Source: Rhizophagus clarus (lineage: Eukaryota > Glomeromycota > Glomeromycetes > Glomerales > Glomeraceae). Taken from it: 64,000 nt of DNA. This document shows, piece after piece, positions 13,509-25,513 of this stretch. A program made the translations under genes and the position numbers. The stretch lies in contig BLAL01000019.1 of NCBI GenBank assembly GCA_015698045.1, forward strand, positions 436,501 through 500,500, read 5' to 3'. The first letter of the stretch is position 1; each line of letters begins with the position of its first letter. The notes under the pieces were generated by a model, which ran no database searches, was not told the origin of the DNA, and worked only from the letters and a program-made list of their open reading frames with translations.

Positions 13509-16300
13509 CAGCTGCTACATTATGAGAGCTAAAAGTTTTTTTTCATTATTTCATTTTCATTTTTTTTAGCATTTTATTATAAGAAATGCTAAATGTCAGC
13601 AGTATGAATATATATGTATATCATTTGTTTGTTTGTTACTTCTTTTTTCATTAACATATTATATTATTATCCAATTTTTAATTTTTTCTTTATATTTTAG
13701 TTTTTATTTGGATAACTTTCAATCTGTCTGAGCGTTCCATTTCAACCTGCAAGTATCCAATCAAATTCATTTCTTAAGTGAAAGACAACTAGTTTAGCTA
13801 AGTCAAGTGACAAAAATCTTTGGACTTTTTCACTTATTATCTTATAATAATGTGTAAATAAAGAAATATTCTATAATTATAATTTAAGAAGTATCAAAAT
13901 GGTTGATGATTTATATAAAATTATTAATAAATTCTTTCAATAATTATTATTAAACTAATGGATGCTTGTCAGAAATTCTTTTGTTAATTTACATTATCAC
14001 ACAAGAACTCTTTTAGAGTTTGAAGTCAACAGTTATTAATAAATGTCTTTTTGTAGTTGGAAAATTGTACTATATAATGAAAAATATAATAATAACTGTA
14101 GTAATTGTGATAATATGATTTCTAAATTACTAGAGTCTTGGATATTCACTATCTGTGTAATAAAACAATTTCTGAAACAGTGGGTGACATAGTATTTTAT
14201 TATTATTCGTAAATTAATGATTAGAAAAGAATTTGCTTACTTCTGGACACAGGTGTTTGTATATCTGTTATCCAATCAAAATGTGTTTAATATTCTCATT
14301 CATTGCATACTAACGACTAATTTATAAATTTCATGCATGAATAATTTTCTTAATATAATAAGAATCCAAATTGACATATAATTCATAAGTACAATATTAG
14401 CCAATATGGTGTGAAATTATCTTCTCTTGTAATGATATGCAAAGAGTATTAGTGGCTTCACTTTTTAAGTCTGTAGTAGGTTTAAACTTTTAATATATTT
14501 TAATTTACTTGTAGCTTTAATCTTATTACGTATTCTATATTGCTAATTTTGCTGAATAGAAAAAATATCGTGACTTTTATAGTTTTCTTCTATTGACAAA
14601 TTGTTCCATTAAATCTTTAGAAGCTGTGACATAATTGATTCATAAATAGAATGGCCCATGGGAGATGTCCAGCCATCAAATGCTAAATGTGTAAATAGTA
14701 ATTATTCATTTTAACACTTCTCTATGGATATCAGAAAGGTTGGGATTTTTCAGAGTCAAGGTTAGACTGAAGAGCTTGAGCTTTGGCAACTGCTGTCACG
14801 GCTTTTTCTTCTGGTTATTTGATGGTAGTAGCTATAATTTATTTTTTTGATTTCAATATCCTTTGATAGGAGTTGTCTTTATGGGAGTAGCGCTTTTTGG
14901 AGAAGTACTAGTATCCTTTTTAATTATGTGTTATATTTAAAAAATTCTCACCCCATTCATAATAAGCGATGTGAATTGTTGTTAATGTCATAATTCCAAA
15001 TTCAAGGTTTTGGAATGGGGAATAGGAGGGTTTTTTTTTCAGACTGATGGAATTTTGCTGGTCAAAAGGATAAAGATGCTAGTCTATAACTTTCCAAATA
15101 ATAATCTTAATCTTTACTAGTGAATAACTGTGAAAATGTTTATGCTTATTTTTTAATTGTTTTAGCTACTAGTTTTTTTAACTCAGAGTTCTCAACTTAT
15201 AATTATATTTTAATACACTCCAGTGATTTTCAGTAATCATTGTATCAATGGATTATTTTGTTTAAGGTAAATTATTCTTAGATGAAATTTTGTTTAAATC
15301 TCATATTAACATTTCCATGTATGCAAGTTTATCATCGTTGTGAAAGTATATGTCTATATCTTTAAGGGCCATCGATGTGTCAAAGGTTGTAACATCATCT
15401 TCGTATATTTTATTGAGTAAAATAAAATATCTGGTAGTTGTTTCTTTTTAGTAATTCATCCTATTTATAAACAAATATTCTCTATTTCTTATGTATGAGA
15501 GACTTTAACCATTGCTGGAATTGTATTCTGTTTCTATAATATATCTTGAGTGATGTTGATGAGTGAGAACGAGATTGTTGGGATCGATGAGTTTGCACCT
15601 CCTTGTTGTAATGATAAAGCTTCATATGGAGACTCTTTATCCTGAAGCAGCACCCTTCACCTACAAGTATAATATAATTATTACTTTGCTATTTCCTAAT
15701 TTTGGCGTTATCTGAACTTTCATCAACAATATTATGGAAAGTTGTCCGAGGTCTTATGGGTTACAATATTGACGAGATTGTTCTTATGAAACTTTTGTGT
15801 ACTTGAAAAATTGGGTACAAATCATCAATAATATGATGCAAGTCCTGGAAATTTGTGTCAAGTATGGCATCTATAAACGAGTATAAATCACCACATATTT
15901 CTTTAGTAATATACATGTTCTGTATTAACATATAAATAATGTGCCCCCATCACCAATAATATATTCATCATTATTTAGTTCGTTGCATAATGATTCCATC
16001 TATTCAGTGACTGGGAAATATATATGTGTTTATTGCTCTATGTCTGTAGTAAATGCATGAATTAATAATTATCATAACTCTTGATTAAAATATAATTGTT
16101 TATTAATCATAATTAAGAGCATATTATATATAGTAGGAGAATATAAGATCATCATCAATTATATTATTTAGTGTGTGCTTAAAGATTTTAGAAATGATCT
16201 TATATAGTTTACAGCTGATTGCACACAATCGTGATTTATATTATGCAATGAATTGAAATAAAAAGTCCTGACTTATATTTGATCATTAAAAATAGATGAT
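13509..16300. other. AT-rich stretch, no gene recognised
   Basis: Short minus-strand protein-like pieces, for example around 14750-14820 (rich in Ala, Val, Lys and Gln), suggest eroded element sequence. No frame of useful length survives. Nothing else is seen. Confidence 0.35.
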
Positions 16301-16329
16301 AATGAAACCAAATTCAACCATATATAAGT

Positions 16330-16860
16330 GTTATGAGGTTTTAGAACTCTTTCTCCGGTACAGTGTACTTGTTCATCACGTGAACCCAGCATCTTAGCAT
16401 GTCAAGATATTGGACAGGTTTTAAATCCATGTCCATAATAAAAGCATGCATGACAAGATTCAAAAAATCAGAAGTCTATTAGTGATGTAAAAATGTATAG
16501 TATCTTCTTTTATTGATGAGACACAGTATACTTAGATACTGTCATACTGTTTATATTAGTAAAAATTATTCTATCATTAAAAATGTGCTATTCTATCTTG
16601 TCTTAATATCTCTAATTAGTTTCTTATATTTACGAATCAAATTTTTTTAACTTATTCATGTCAACTACATCGAGTTGTCTTCTTAATATTTTTTTTGATA
16701 ACAACTTCCTCGGAAATATATTCATTAACTTCTTGGTCAGAATTTAATTCCTGTTCTTTTTTTGGTGATTTGCGATTTGCATACTTCTATGATAAAAAGT
16801 CTTGTACTTTATCAATAGTGGCTTGAAATTTTTCTATACTAGCATAAAAAGGGAAGGAGA
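16330..16860 (-). pseudogene. Fossil of an element gene with a zinc knuckle (family uncertain)
   Basis: On the minus strand near 16345-16460, CHACFYYGHGFKTCP is a CCHC zinc-knuckle-like pattern. An acidic, lysine-rich stretch lies at about 16640-16860. Zinc knuckles of this type are common in retroelement nucleic-acid-binding proteins. The piece is short, old and broken in several places; no terminal repeats were recognised. Confidence 0.3.
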
Positions 16861-18005
16861 AAAAAAAAAAGGAAAAAAAGAAAAATCATAATTGAATTAC
16901 AAAATTTTCTGAACTACTGTATTTATATTAAATTATTAATAAATGAGATTTAGCTGTGTCAGGTAATACAAAATAAGATTTCAAATGTCTTCAACTTTTA
17001 CTAACTCAATAAAACAGGTTAATTAAGGCTTAAAAAATGGGCTTATCAATAATGTCAAAATATGATTGTTGTATAATGCACAGTAATTCACGATATACGT
17101 GGAACTTAACTTCTGATTTTTATTTTATATTAATAATCTCAATTTACATTATAATATTTTTATTATTTAATGGGTTCGTGTCAGCACGTATTTGTGTATT
17201 TGTGTATTTGTATAAATTTCCCGCTATGGCTTAAAACAGGCTTAGAATAGACTTGAAATAATAACCCTAAAACATGTGACGTTGAATTTTTTGATCATCC
17301 ATGTAGTATATACGCAGTAACGCGCAGCTTGAATGCAACTTTTGAAAATTAAATATTCTAATATATATGATTTATCAGTATTAACATTTACAATAGCTTT
17401 TATTATATAACATTTAACTCAAATATAAACTTGAGATTCCTTTTTGAATGAATAACGAATAATATTATAATGAATTATTTGCTGTAGTTTTTATATAATA
17501 TGTAAAATCATAAAAGTTTGATAAAAAAAGTCCGCTTATGGAGTTAAAAAAAATTAATTTTCTACTCGTTAATAATATTATGGAAACTAATAAAAAAGTA
17601 CTTTAAACAATATTTATATAAAAGACTTCCCATTTATAACTTAATATGATATGAATTAATGGTTAAATTTGCAGTTTTTAAAACCCTCATTTAAGCAGAT
17701 ATTGACGTTAATAAATATTCATTTTATAAAAGTATTCACACTGTGTAAAATCCAGTTTTATATATACACTATATATATTCTGTTTTTAACAAATTTTTTT
17801 CGTTGTTTCATATGATTTATTTATCATTAGATTTCATTGACAAGATCACGGGACCGAATGATTGGATGAAAACAAACCACGAAGTGCCACATTTGTTGAT
17901 CAAATGAGGGTCCTGTGACCCGTATTCCTCATCCAATAACATATATCAAGCTTATTACACAAATAAAGTTCTCAACTTAAACGAAGCAAATGCAAATTCC
18001 TTAAA
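16861..18005. other. AT-rich intergenic stretch upstream of the F-box gene
   Basis: No gene is supported; a 65-codon frame at 17037-17234 looks like chance. The last 150 bp before 18006 should hold the promoter and 5' leader of the F-box gene. Confidence 0.5.
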
Positions 18006-19577
18006 ATGACTTCGCCGCGTTTACCAAATGAATGTATTTACGATATTTTAAAATTTCTTAAATCTCATCGCTCTACTTTATATAACTGTTTATTAGTTAA
18101 CCGATTCTGGTGTAAAGTAACGATTTCAATACTTTACGCAAATCCTTTTAAAAATTTAACTCATAAAAAAAATTACAAAATAATCTTAAACTTCATTTTA
18201 TGTTTTAATGAAGAGGAAATTTTAAAATTGAAAAATGAATTTGAACAAGTTTTTATTATCCATGATATTAACCTTAATAATAACAATAATTATAAACCAT
18301 TATTTAATTATTTAAAATATTTAAAAACTTTTCATTTTAAAATTATAAATTCAGTAATTTCTAATTGGATTAAATATTATTTGAATTTATCACATATGCA
18401 TAATAAGTTTTATAAGAAATTCATTCCATTATTTTATGATTCAATTTTAATTCAATGTAATAATATTAAAAAATTAAATATTTTCCTTGATGGTGATCAT
18501 GACATTTGTTATAAAATTTGTTCTAATCAATATTTTATTTCTAATTTAACAAATTTAAATTCATTAGATTTAATAATTAAAGATAATGAAACAACACAAC
18601 AATTTTTGGGTAATATAATGAATTTATGTACAAAATTGGGAGGATTAGGAATTTCTTTTAAACCAAAATATAGTAATAATAGACATAATAATATTAATTA
18701 TATTGATGATACTACTAAAGAAAAACTTTATACTTTAATTCAAAAACAACATCATCTTGAATTATTTAAATTATCATATGGTGATATTTTATTATATAAA
18801 ATCCTTTTTCCTTTATTAGAATTTCAATATCATACTTTAATTTATATTGAATTTGAAAAAATTTATTTTAGTAATAATTATATTTTTAATGAGTTGATTA
18901 AATTTTCTAATTTAAAGTATTTGAAATTTTCTAATTGTGAAGATGCATTACTTGATCATCAATATGAAATTTTAAACTTGGCTTCATTTAAACTTAAGGA
19001 TCTAATGCTTATAGATTTAGATAATTTTTATAATAAAATCAAACTTAATATGATCAAATATTTGGGTGCATCATTACAAAAGTTATTATTAAAAGGAGGC
19101 ATTCCAACAACTCCTATTCTTGAAAGTGTATCAACTTATTGTTTAAATCTTATTACTTTAGAAATTGATACTTTAAGTTATGCATACCATTTAAGTAGCT
19201 TTTCTTATACTGGTGATTATAGTGTTGAAAAACAATTATTTAAAGATTTAGCAAAATTACCTACTAGTTTAAAGGAAATTTCTTTATTTTATTATCTATG
19301 TAATCCTTTAGTTTCTTTTAAATATTTTTTAGATAATTGTCATGTTTGTTTGGAAATTATTAATTTAAATGGATCAGTTAATTCACTTTTACCATTGGAA
19401 GTAATTTTAAATTATATTAATAGATGTAATAATAGTTTGAAATTTTTGGGTATTATGGGATCATATAATGATTTAAATGATGATGAGTTGAAATTTTTGG
19501 ATCAAATCAAAGCTAAAGAAGTAATAGTAGACTTTTACAGTGTTCGTAATTATGATGATGATGATTTCACTGTTTAA
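18006..19577 (+). CDS. F-box protein with leucine-rich C-terminal region
   Basis: A single uninterrupted 523-residue frame. Residues 1-45 (MTSPRLPNECIYDILKFL, then YNCLLVNRFWCKVTISILY) match an F-box: the LP..C...I..FL core, then L..CLLVNR.W. F-box proteins recruit substrates to SCF ubiquitin ligases through Skp1. The rest is rich in Leu, Ile and Asn with recurring Leu-spaced segments (for example LKYLKFSNCEDALL, LKEISLFYYL, LKFLGIMGSYNDL), fitting divergent LRRs that would bind substrates. The C-terminus is acidic (YDDDDF). Comparable proteins form a very large family in Rhizophagus. The start is set by the F-box position. There are no introns and no sign of damage. The target is unknown. 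Confidence 0.87.
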   Translation: MTSPRLPNECIYDILKFLKSHRSTLYNCLLVNRFWCKVTISILYANPFKNLTHKKNYKIILNFILCFNEEEILKLKNEFEQVFIIHDINLNNNNNYKPLFNYLKYLKTFHFKIINSVISNWIKYYLNLSHMHNKFYKKFIPLFYDSILIQCNNIKKLNIFLDGDHDICYKICSNQYFISNLTNLNSLDLIIKDNETTQQFLGNIMNLCTKLGGLGISFKPKYSNNRHNNINYIDDTTKEKLYTLIQKQHHLELFKLSYGDILLYKILFPLLEFQYHTLIYIEFEKIYFSNNYIFNELIKFSNLKYLKFSNCEDALLDHQYEILNLASFKLKDLMLIDLDNFYNKIKLNMIKYLGASLQKLLLKGGIPTTPILESVSTYCLNLITLEIDTLSYAYHLSSFSYTGDYSVEKQLFKDLAKLPTSLKEISLFYYLCNPLVSFKYFLDNCHVCLEIINLNGSVNSLLPLEVILNYINRCNNSLKFLGIMGSYNDLNDDELKFLDQIKAKEVIVDFYSVRNYDDDDFTV

Positions 19578-20345
19578 AAATATATAATGAACTTTGATTT
19601 TTTGAAGGTTTATTTATCGTTCCTTATATTCTTATGGAGGATGACTTCTTTAGTATAGGCCTTTCTTTTTAAATAATATATTATTTATTATATCACAACT
19701 ACATTAATATGAATAACAATGTGTTGATAAATACAGAATATTATTTAATAAAATTCAATAACTTTTATAAAATTTTATTTAAATCTTATTCTTTTTATTA
19801 TTTACTAACAACTTATAAATTATTCCGATTATAATTTTAAAATCTGAATTCTTACACAACTTATAACTAATATCTCAATTATCTATTAATAAGTTATGAG
19901 ACATAAAGTTTCTTAGACATATTTTAAATACATAATGTAGCTGACTTAGTCAAATCTTTTAAAAAGACTTGTTGCCACCTGATCACCAATGTTGAGGTAC
20001 AGCAATATTGATCAGGGAAAAAGGAAAGAAGTAGAAATGAAGGAAAGGAAAGGAAAAATGAAAGGCAAAAGATGAGAGAGAGATGTTTAAATGCCCCTCC
20101 TCAAATTTTAAATTGCAATTTTCTAAAATATCCTAAATTTTCCAAAATTTTGATATGTTTGTTTGTTTATTTAGAATCCTCCTCCCTTTAAACTTTTCCC
20201 AAAATCTAGACGTTAAACAAACAATCAAGTTGGAACGGTCTAATTTATGAAACTTATCGTTACGTTACGGTAATTACTATGTTACGTTAAATTATATTAT
20301 TGTAACATTCAAATAAAGATGAACGGATGAAGTAAAATAAATAAT
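19578..20345. other. 3' flank of the F-box gene and intergenic DNA
   Basis: AT-rich, with AATAAA-like words near 19740-19760 that could serve 3' end formation. A purine-rich stretch (AAGGAAAGGAAAGG) lies near 20030-20080. No gene is seen. Confidence 0.4.
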
Positions 20346-20359
20346 TTAGTTTATAGGTC

Positions 20360-20860
20360 CTTGGATACGTAATGAAGATATGAAGTTTAAGAAACCCGAT
20401 GTTCTTACAACGAGAAACCCCATGTCAATTCTATCAAAAGCGAATAAGATGCAGATTACGGACGAAGAATTGAACGTTTTTGGTCTTGCTAGAGATGAAT
20501 GGAACCATCTAGTAAAAGAAGAGGAAGAAGCTGATTGAATGAGGAAGAACCTCGTTATTGAGCGTTCAAGCAATAACATCATGGAGTAATGAACTAGAAA
20601 CAAATACTTCACAACAAGGAGAATCGATCCGCCTGACGTTAATACGACTTCGACCATATCACTACCATATCAATGAAGCGTGCGCGTCAAGACTTCCACA
20701 CAAAGACCTGTTTAAAAAAGATGAGAACCAGTTCAATAAAAGAGTAAAAAGTAGAGGAGATTCGTTATACAGATCAAAATTTGTCACAAAAAGTTCTAGC
20801 GACACCAGATTGGTGAGTGGGTATAGCGATGATACCTTGTTTAAAGACTTGGAATAATAT
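20360..20860 (+). pseudogene. Fragment 1 of an unknown duplicated gene
   Basis: Plus-strand peptide KMQITDEELNVFGLARDEW followed by a Glu-rich run, then a later piece ending TKSSSDTRLVSGYSDDTLFK and a stop at about 20855-20857. The same two motifs recur at 21470-21735 (MKVTDEELKAFGITKEEW) and the second recurs near 22215-22270, so this is real but eroded coding sequence present in at least three copies. A frame break follows the Glu-rich run. I do not recognise the family. The open frame at 20558-20857 is only the 3' part. Confidence 0.45.
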
Positions 20861-21469
20861 TATTATGTCCTTTATAATATTTAGTCCAATTATATAGTTT
20901 TTAGTTTAGGATCAATTTTTTTTTTAGATTAGTATTAGATAGGTTTCACTTGAAATATAATGATTTATATGTATAGATGTATATGTCATACATCCATGTT
21001 GAAGACGTTACTAATTATATTGTATTGTCTTTGGCGTTCATAATAAGGAAAAAAAAAATAAAATAAAATAAATGATTTAAAATCTGAAAAAGAATCCGAC
21101 ATAGAAATAAATAGTGAGAAACTTTTGCCGGCATTATGAATTAAAACTTAATTTTGCTGAGTTTAACTTAACAGCAGGTCGGGTTACAACTTACAAGTAT
21201 TGTACCGTAATAATAATAATACATTAGCAAAAGTCCTAGATTATACTGAGCTAAGTAAAATAGTTTAAATGCTAAATTGATAACATATTTTATTTGGAGA
21301 TTATTCCACGAAATCTGCTGAATTAGATTACAAAAGGTTTCTTTACGAATAACCAGCTAAGAAAGTAATTATCGTTTATACCAATATTTGTGACTTAATA
21401 ATAGTTAAAAAAAAAATTATATTTCGTATAATTCGCAAATAGAAATATCCGTTACTAAAAACGCACGAG

Positions 21470-21735
21470 ATGAAGGTGACTGACGAAGAACTCAAAGCTT
21501 TTGGTATCACAAAAGAAGAATGGACTCGCTTAGCGGATGAAGAAAATGAAGCCGATCGAATGCGAAGAATCTGACGGAAGCATCAAGATTACCTACTAAA
21601 AACTCGTTGAAGGAAGATCTCGCAATGAATTCAATAAAAGGACGAAAAATATAAGGAATCGCTATTCAGGTCGCGAAAAGTTCTAGCGATACTAGATCAG
21701 TTTGAGAGTATACTATTCAAAAATTTAGAATAGCC
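21470..21735 (+). pseudogene. Fragment 2 of the same unknown gene
   Basis: MKVTDEELKAFGITKEEWTR, then a Glu/Asp-rich run and a frame break. Downstream, the words AAAAGTTCTAGCGA and a near-copy of the 3' end of fragment 1 follow. It is shorter than fragment 1 and abuts pogo-like repeat sequence at about 21747. Confidence 0.4.
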
Positions 21736-21746
21736 TTCGTTTATCT

Positions 21747-22191
21747 TAAAAAAAAGTTCGGTAAGTCGAGAGTTCGTTATAGCATGGGTTCGTTATGTCG
21801 AGGCCAGACTGTATATATCGAATAAAACCTATTTAGTAAAGTCTATTTTAAAGAACCAATATCATAATATTCAAAAAAATCTTGATATACCGAATATCAT
21901 ATAAAACTCTATCTGCTATACCGAACTTTTGTTGATTTACCGTTTATAATAAAGCATATTAAAAAAATTTTCGATATACCGAACGTGATCATTTGGCTGG
22001 ATTTATGCCAATCTCAACGATTAATTCTTGCCAAAATTGTTTCTAAATCACGTGGCGCGTTTATATACCGAACTTTTACCGCAAGCTTACGAGAGTTCGA
22101 TATATAAAGAGATTTACATACCGAACACCTACTATATACTGAACTTTTGTTTTTAAACCGCAAGTTCGGTATATCGAGGTTTGACTGTAGT
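21747..22191. mobile_element. Pogo/Tigger-like non-autonomous element ends, probably nested
   Basis: Two termini read GTTCGTTATGTCGAGGCCAG (followed by ACTGTA, ending near 21811) and TTCGGTATATCGAGGTTTGA (followed by CTGTA, ending near 22190). Both match the reverse of the CAGTCAAACCTCGATATA-type end typical of pogo-like elements, and both end in TA, the usual target. Between them ATATACCGAAC words recur in both directions. Both recognised ends face the same way, so this is two stacked or truncated copies rather than one clean element. Confidence 0.55.
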
Positions 22192-24049
22192 TGCTTTATA
22201 TGTATGTATTAACTTAGCTTGAATCTGTCACAAAAATTATAGCGACATTAGATCGTTATAGTTTAGTTCTTTGATTGTATATAATTTAGTTTTTATTTTT
22301 AAAATAGGGTACCATTCTTAATTGAATGGCTATTATGTATAGTTATGCACTGAGCATAATTGTTCGATATTTATTTATCTGTACGATTAGTGCGTTCATA
22401 ATAGAATAAAAGAAAAATTTCGCAAACAGATCTACAAGTCCGGAGGCCGGTATTTATATCCGGAAAACTGTCCTACAACTATATCAAATTTTTTTTTTTT
22501 AATTTTTCATAAGCGTCTTTGGTTGATTTCAACTCGTCCTTCATATTCAGGTTGAAAGAATTTTATTTCAAATGTTCAAAGACGGTGTTAAATAATTTCT
22601 ATTTTCTAAAATTGCATGATTAGTGAGTCGTTATTACCTTAATTGAAATTAAATTGTTCAAGAATTTTCTTTGTTTGGCCGTTCGCAGGATCAATAAAAT
22701 ACGGAGATTTTCACTATAATTTCATAAACAGGGAAACAATATATTTAACAAAAGATGATAATATCAAGTTGATAATAGTGACCTAATTACAGTGAAAACT
22801 GAAAATCCGTATAATACTTTATATAGTCTTCATCATTGAGTTCGCATTCGTGGATCCCATAGCCTCGAAATGTCTCACAGATATAATTCCTTCATCGAAG
22901 TATCAACCATATGGATTTGCTCAAAGATTTCTTTGTTTTGAATAATTGACATTAATTAAAGTGGAGGAGTACGACATATTCTAATATATACTTCTATGAA
23001 CATTTGCGAATAAAATGATGATATAAGGAGGAAAAATTGAAGATAATTTCCTTCGAACTCTTTTTTCAAGATGACAGGTGTAATTCGCATTTTTTGATTT
23101 TTTTTTCAATTTGCTCTATTTTCTAAGTGATTTTCTGTGATATTTTTTTTTTATTTTCATTTTCATTATTCATTTCGTCTCTGATCCCTTCTCTTTGAGA
23201 ATTCGGCTGAACCCTTCAAGGAATAGGTAGGTTCATTTTATTTGCTTTCTGTATTGTTTGATTTGCTTTATTTTATAAGTTTCGACTGGTCCTATAGCGG
23301 AAAGTGTATTTATTTTCGGTTTTTTCCTTATCTGTTAAATTTCTATTCCGTGTTTAACATCTTTTTATTTCTTTAGTACTTTTTACGGGCATTTTAGCAG
23401 TGGCAAGCAGCGTTTTCTTTTTTCATTTCGTCAATTTCCCTTTTTTATCTCTTCGGATTTGTTTTGAATTGGGGCTTTTTGATTTTTCATTTAATTTTGT
23501 TCTTTTACTTTTATATAAGTAAAATCAATAAAAATATTATCAAAATTATAAAATAATAAATGAAACATCGTATTTAATTTTGTCAGAAAAGTTAAAAAAC
23601 TAGAGATAATTTAAAGTGTCAACCAGAACGCTAACATGTTACCAAACTAATTTAACAAGCAAACTCTTTGAATATATACACAATTCCAGCATTAATTCCG
23701 TGTCTTTTTAATTTATAGAAGGTTTGGCATATTTCAGATATCATTTTATAAAAATAAATTGATTTTTTTTTTATTTTTTTTTTTCTTTTTTTTATTTCTT
23801 TTCTTTTCTTTTTTTTTTTTGGAACCCTTTGATATACATCATATTTTTTTATGTTGCTAATTTTGAACTTCAAATGTTGGAAGCTTTTAATACTTAAATA
23901 TCATATTCTAATTTTGTAATCAAAGAGAGCGAATCCATGAAATTATAACATCTACGACGAACAAAAATAAAATATAATTATTATAAAATTTACAATTTTA
24001 AATTCTCTAACAAAAATTCATTGATCTGATCATTATACTTACTACATGA
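22192..24049. other. Intergenic stretch; third fragment of the unknown gene, then AT-rich DNA
   Basis: 22215-22270 repeats the TCACAAAAA...AGCGACA(T/C)TAGAT words of the 20.8-kb fragment, and 22388-22410 repeats its GCGTTCATAATA tail. From 22.4 to 23.6 kb nothing is recognised. At 23652-23750 the minus strand encodes MISEICQTFYKLKRHGINAG plus about ten residues up to a stop, preceded by a T-rich tract. It could be a lost terminal exon of gene A, but this is unproven. Confidence 0.4.
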
Positions 24050-24948
24050 TTAAATATTTCGCAGTATTTTCTCACGTGCAAATCTAGCTTTCCAAAACAC
24101 ATCTCTGGTATAGGGTTTTGGCATTAGCCTAATATAATGTTTTAAGTCATTCAAATGACGCTTCACAACTGGATCATTTGGCTCAAAGATTTCTGGATTT
24201 GGAGAGACAACCCAACGGTTTCCAACTTTTTCCAAAAATGATTCGAGTTTGTCATTGAAACTATCTTCAATTAAAGATCGATCTTCAGTTTGTTTTTTAT
24301 TACACTTGGTAAAGATAACAATTATGTGGCGATAAGATTCTTCTTGATCAAGGAATTTCAAGATTAAATCAGTTGCGATTTGTTCTTCTTCTTTATATTC
24401 ACTCAAAGCTTGAATATTATTTGTTTACAAATAAACGATCAAAATATAAAAATAAATACGCTCATTTGTTGTGTCAATTCCCACAAACACTTACCCATCA
24501 CATACAAAATCACCATTATGCCACGACTACTATTTCCAATTGGCCGTGCAATCTCGCCCAGAACTTCATAATCGGGTTTCCTTACATTAGGAATACCCGG
24601 TGTATCAACGAGATTATATTCCTGGCCATTCAGATTGATTAAAGTACTCTGACAAATCTGAGTGCGGGATTCCTTGAAAAATAAAATGCTAATTGTCAAT
24701 ATTAATTAATGAATTAGATAAACACCGATACTGCTCGCTTTTACCGGACTTTCCGATGCTTGGAATTTCTTTTCTCCAATCAACGCATTTGCAAATGTAC
24801 TTTTCCCCGAACCTAGTTAAACTATTAAGTCAAATAACGATTATTCTTTCGGATTTTAAACTTAAGGCTTCTCACCTGTTTTTCCAATTAGTAAAATTGT
24901 TGGTGCAGTAGAATAAGGGTCAGTAAAACTTCGGTCGCAAAGTTCCAT
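24050..24948 (-). CDS. Gene A: AIG1/GIMAP-like GTPase, alpha type, without Hint domain
   Basis: Four exons, 24948-24876, 24812-24745, 24672-24495 and 24408-24050, give 225 residues. The P-loop GKTGSGKST spans the first intron. Switch II is DTPG, the G4 region is IFTKCN, and VGNRWVVSPN resembles the AIG1 G5 area. Exons 2 and 3 (68 and 178 nt) have exactly the lengths seen in E, F, D and H. The frame closes with REKILRNI and a stop just where the other copies run on through a charged linker into the Hint domain. No Hint sequence is visible downstream. It pairs head-to-head with pseudogene B and is closest to gene E (shared TQICQSTLINLN). It may be a stand-alone GTPase or a truncated copy. Confidence 0.8.
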
Positions 24949-25513
24949 GTTTTAAGTCAAAATTAATAAAAAAAAGATTTCTTGATTATTTAAATAATTC
25001 TGCTGGTGTAACACTTAAACTGATTTTCTTGAGAATGACGATAGTTATGACGATTATTTAAATAATTCGCCGAAATTATATTCTCACCATCCAACAGGAT
25101 TTCCAAAATTAGAAAAATTAAATGATGCTTATTTGTGTTTTTGATTTCATTATCAGCTTGATTAAGTTTAAACACTTCTTAGGAAATTTTTGCTAGTTAG
25201 GTTAGTCAGTTCACCAACATTTACCATATTTCTCCAATAAAATTTTGTTTACCAGTAAAAAAAAAATCATCAGCTTGATTAAAACAAGCTTAATTAAAAA
25301 ATTTAATCTCCTTTTCAACGACAAATGAGGAAAATCGAGTGAGAAGTTATACGCGAAATGTCAAGTGTTTTTTTTTACAATAATTTTTATATTTTTTTCC
25401 CAGGCGTATCAACGTTTTATTATTTGTCTTAGTAAAGGCAGTTTGAGTACATGAAGCGAAGATTCCTTAAAAAATTATGTAATAATTTCGTCCGGATCTA
25501 TTACTAACAGGCT
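24949..25513. promoter_or_regulatory. Divergent intergenic region between A and B
   Basis: Some blocks are shared with the E/F intergenic region: an AATTCTGCTGGTGTAACACTT-like word next to gene A and a CAACAGGATTTCCAAAATTAG-like word further out (compare about 55876-55900 and 56067-56095). It is taken as a former shared promoter. B's P-loop exons are not recognisable here. Confidence 0.4.

Noticed and set aside
17037-17234. Small membrane protein of 65 codons
   Set aside because: It is hydrophobic only through AT-rich codons, with no homologue I recognise, no splice context and no conserved copy.
20346-20657. 103-codon minus-strand frame
   Set aside because: It is antisense to the plus-strand duplicated motif TDEELNVFG and is therefore a shadow.
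23652-23873. Lys-rich 73-codon gene
   Set aside because: The first half is a translated T/A-rich tract. Only the last 30 residues look protein-like, and no frame link to gene A could be shown.
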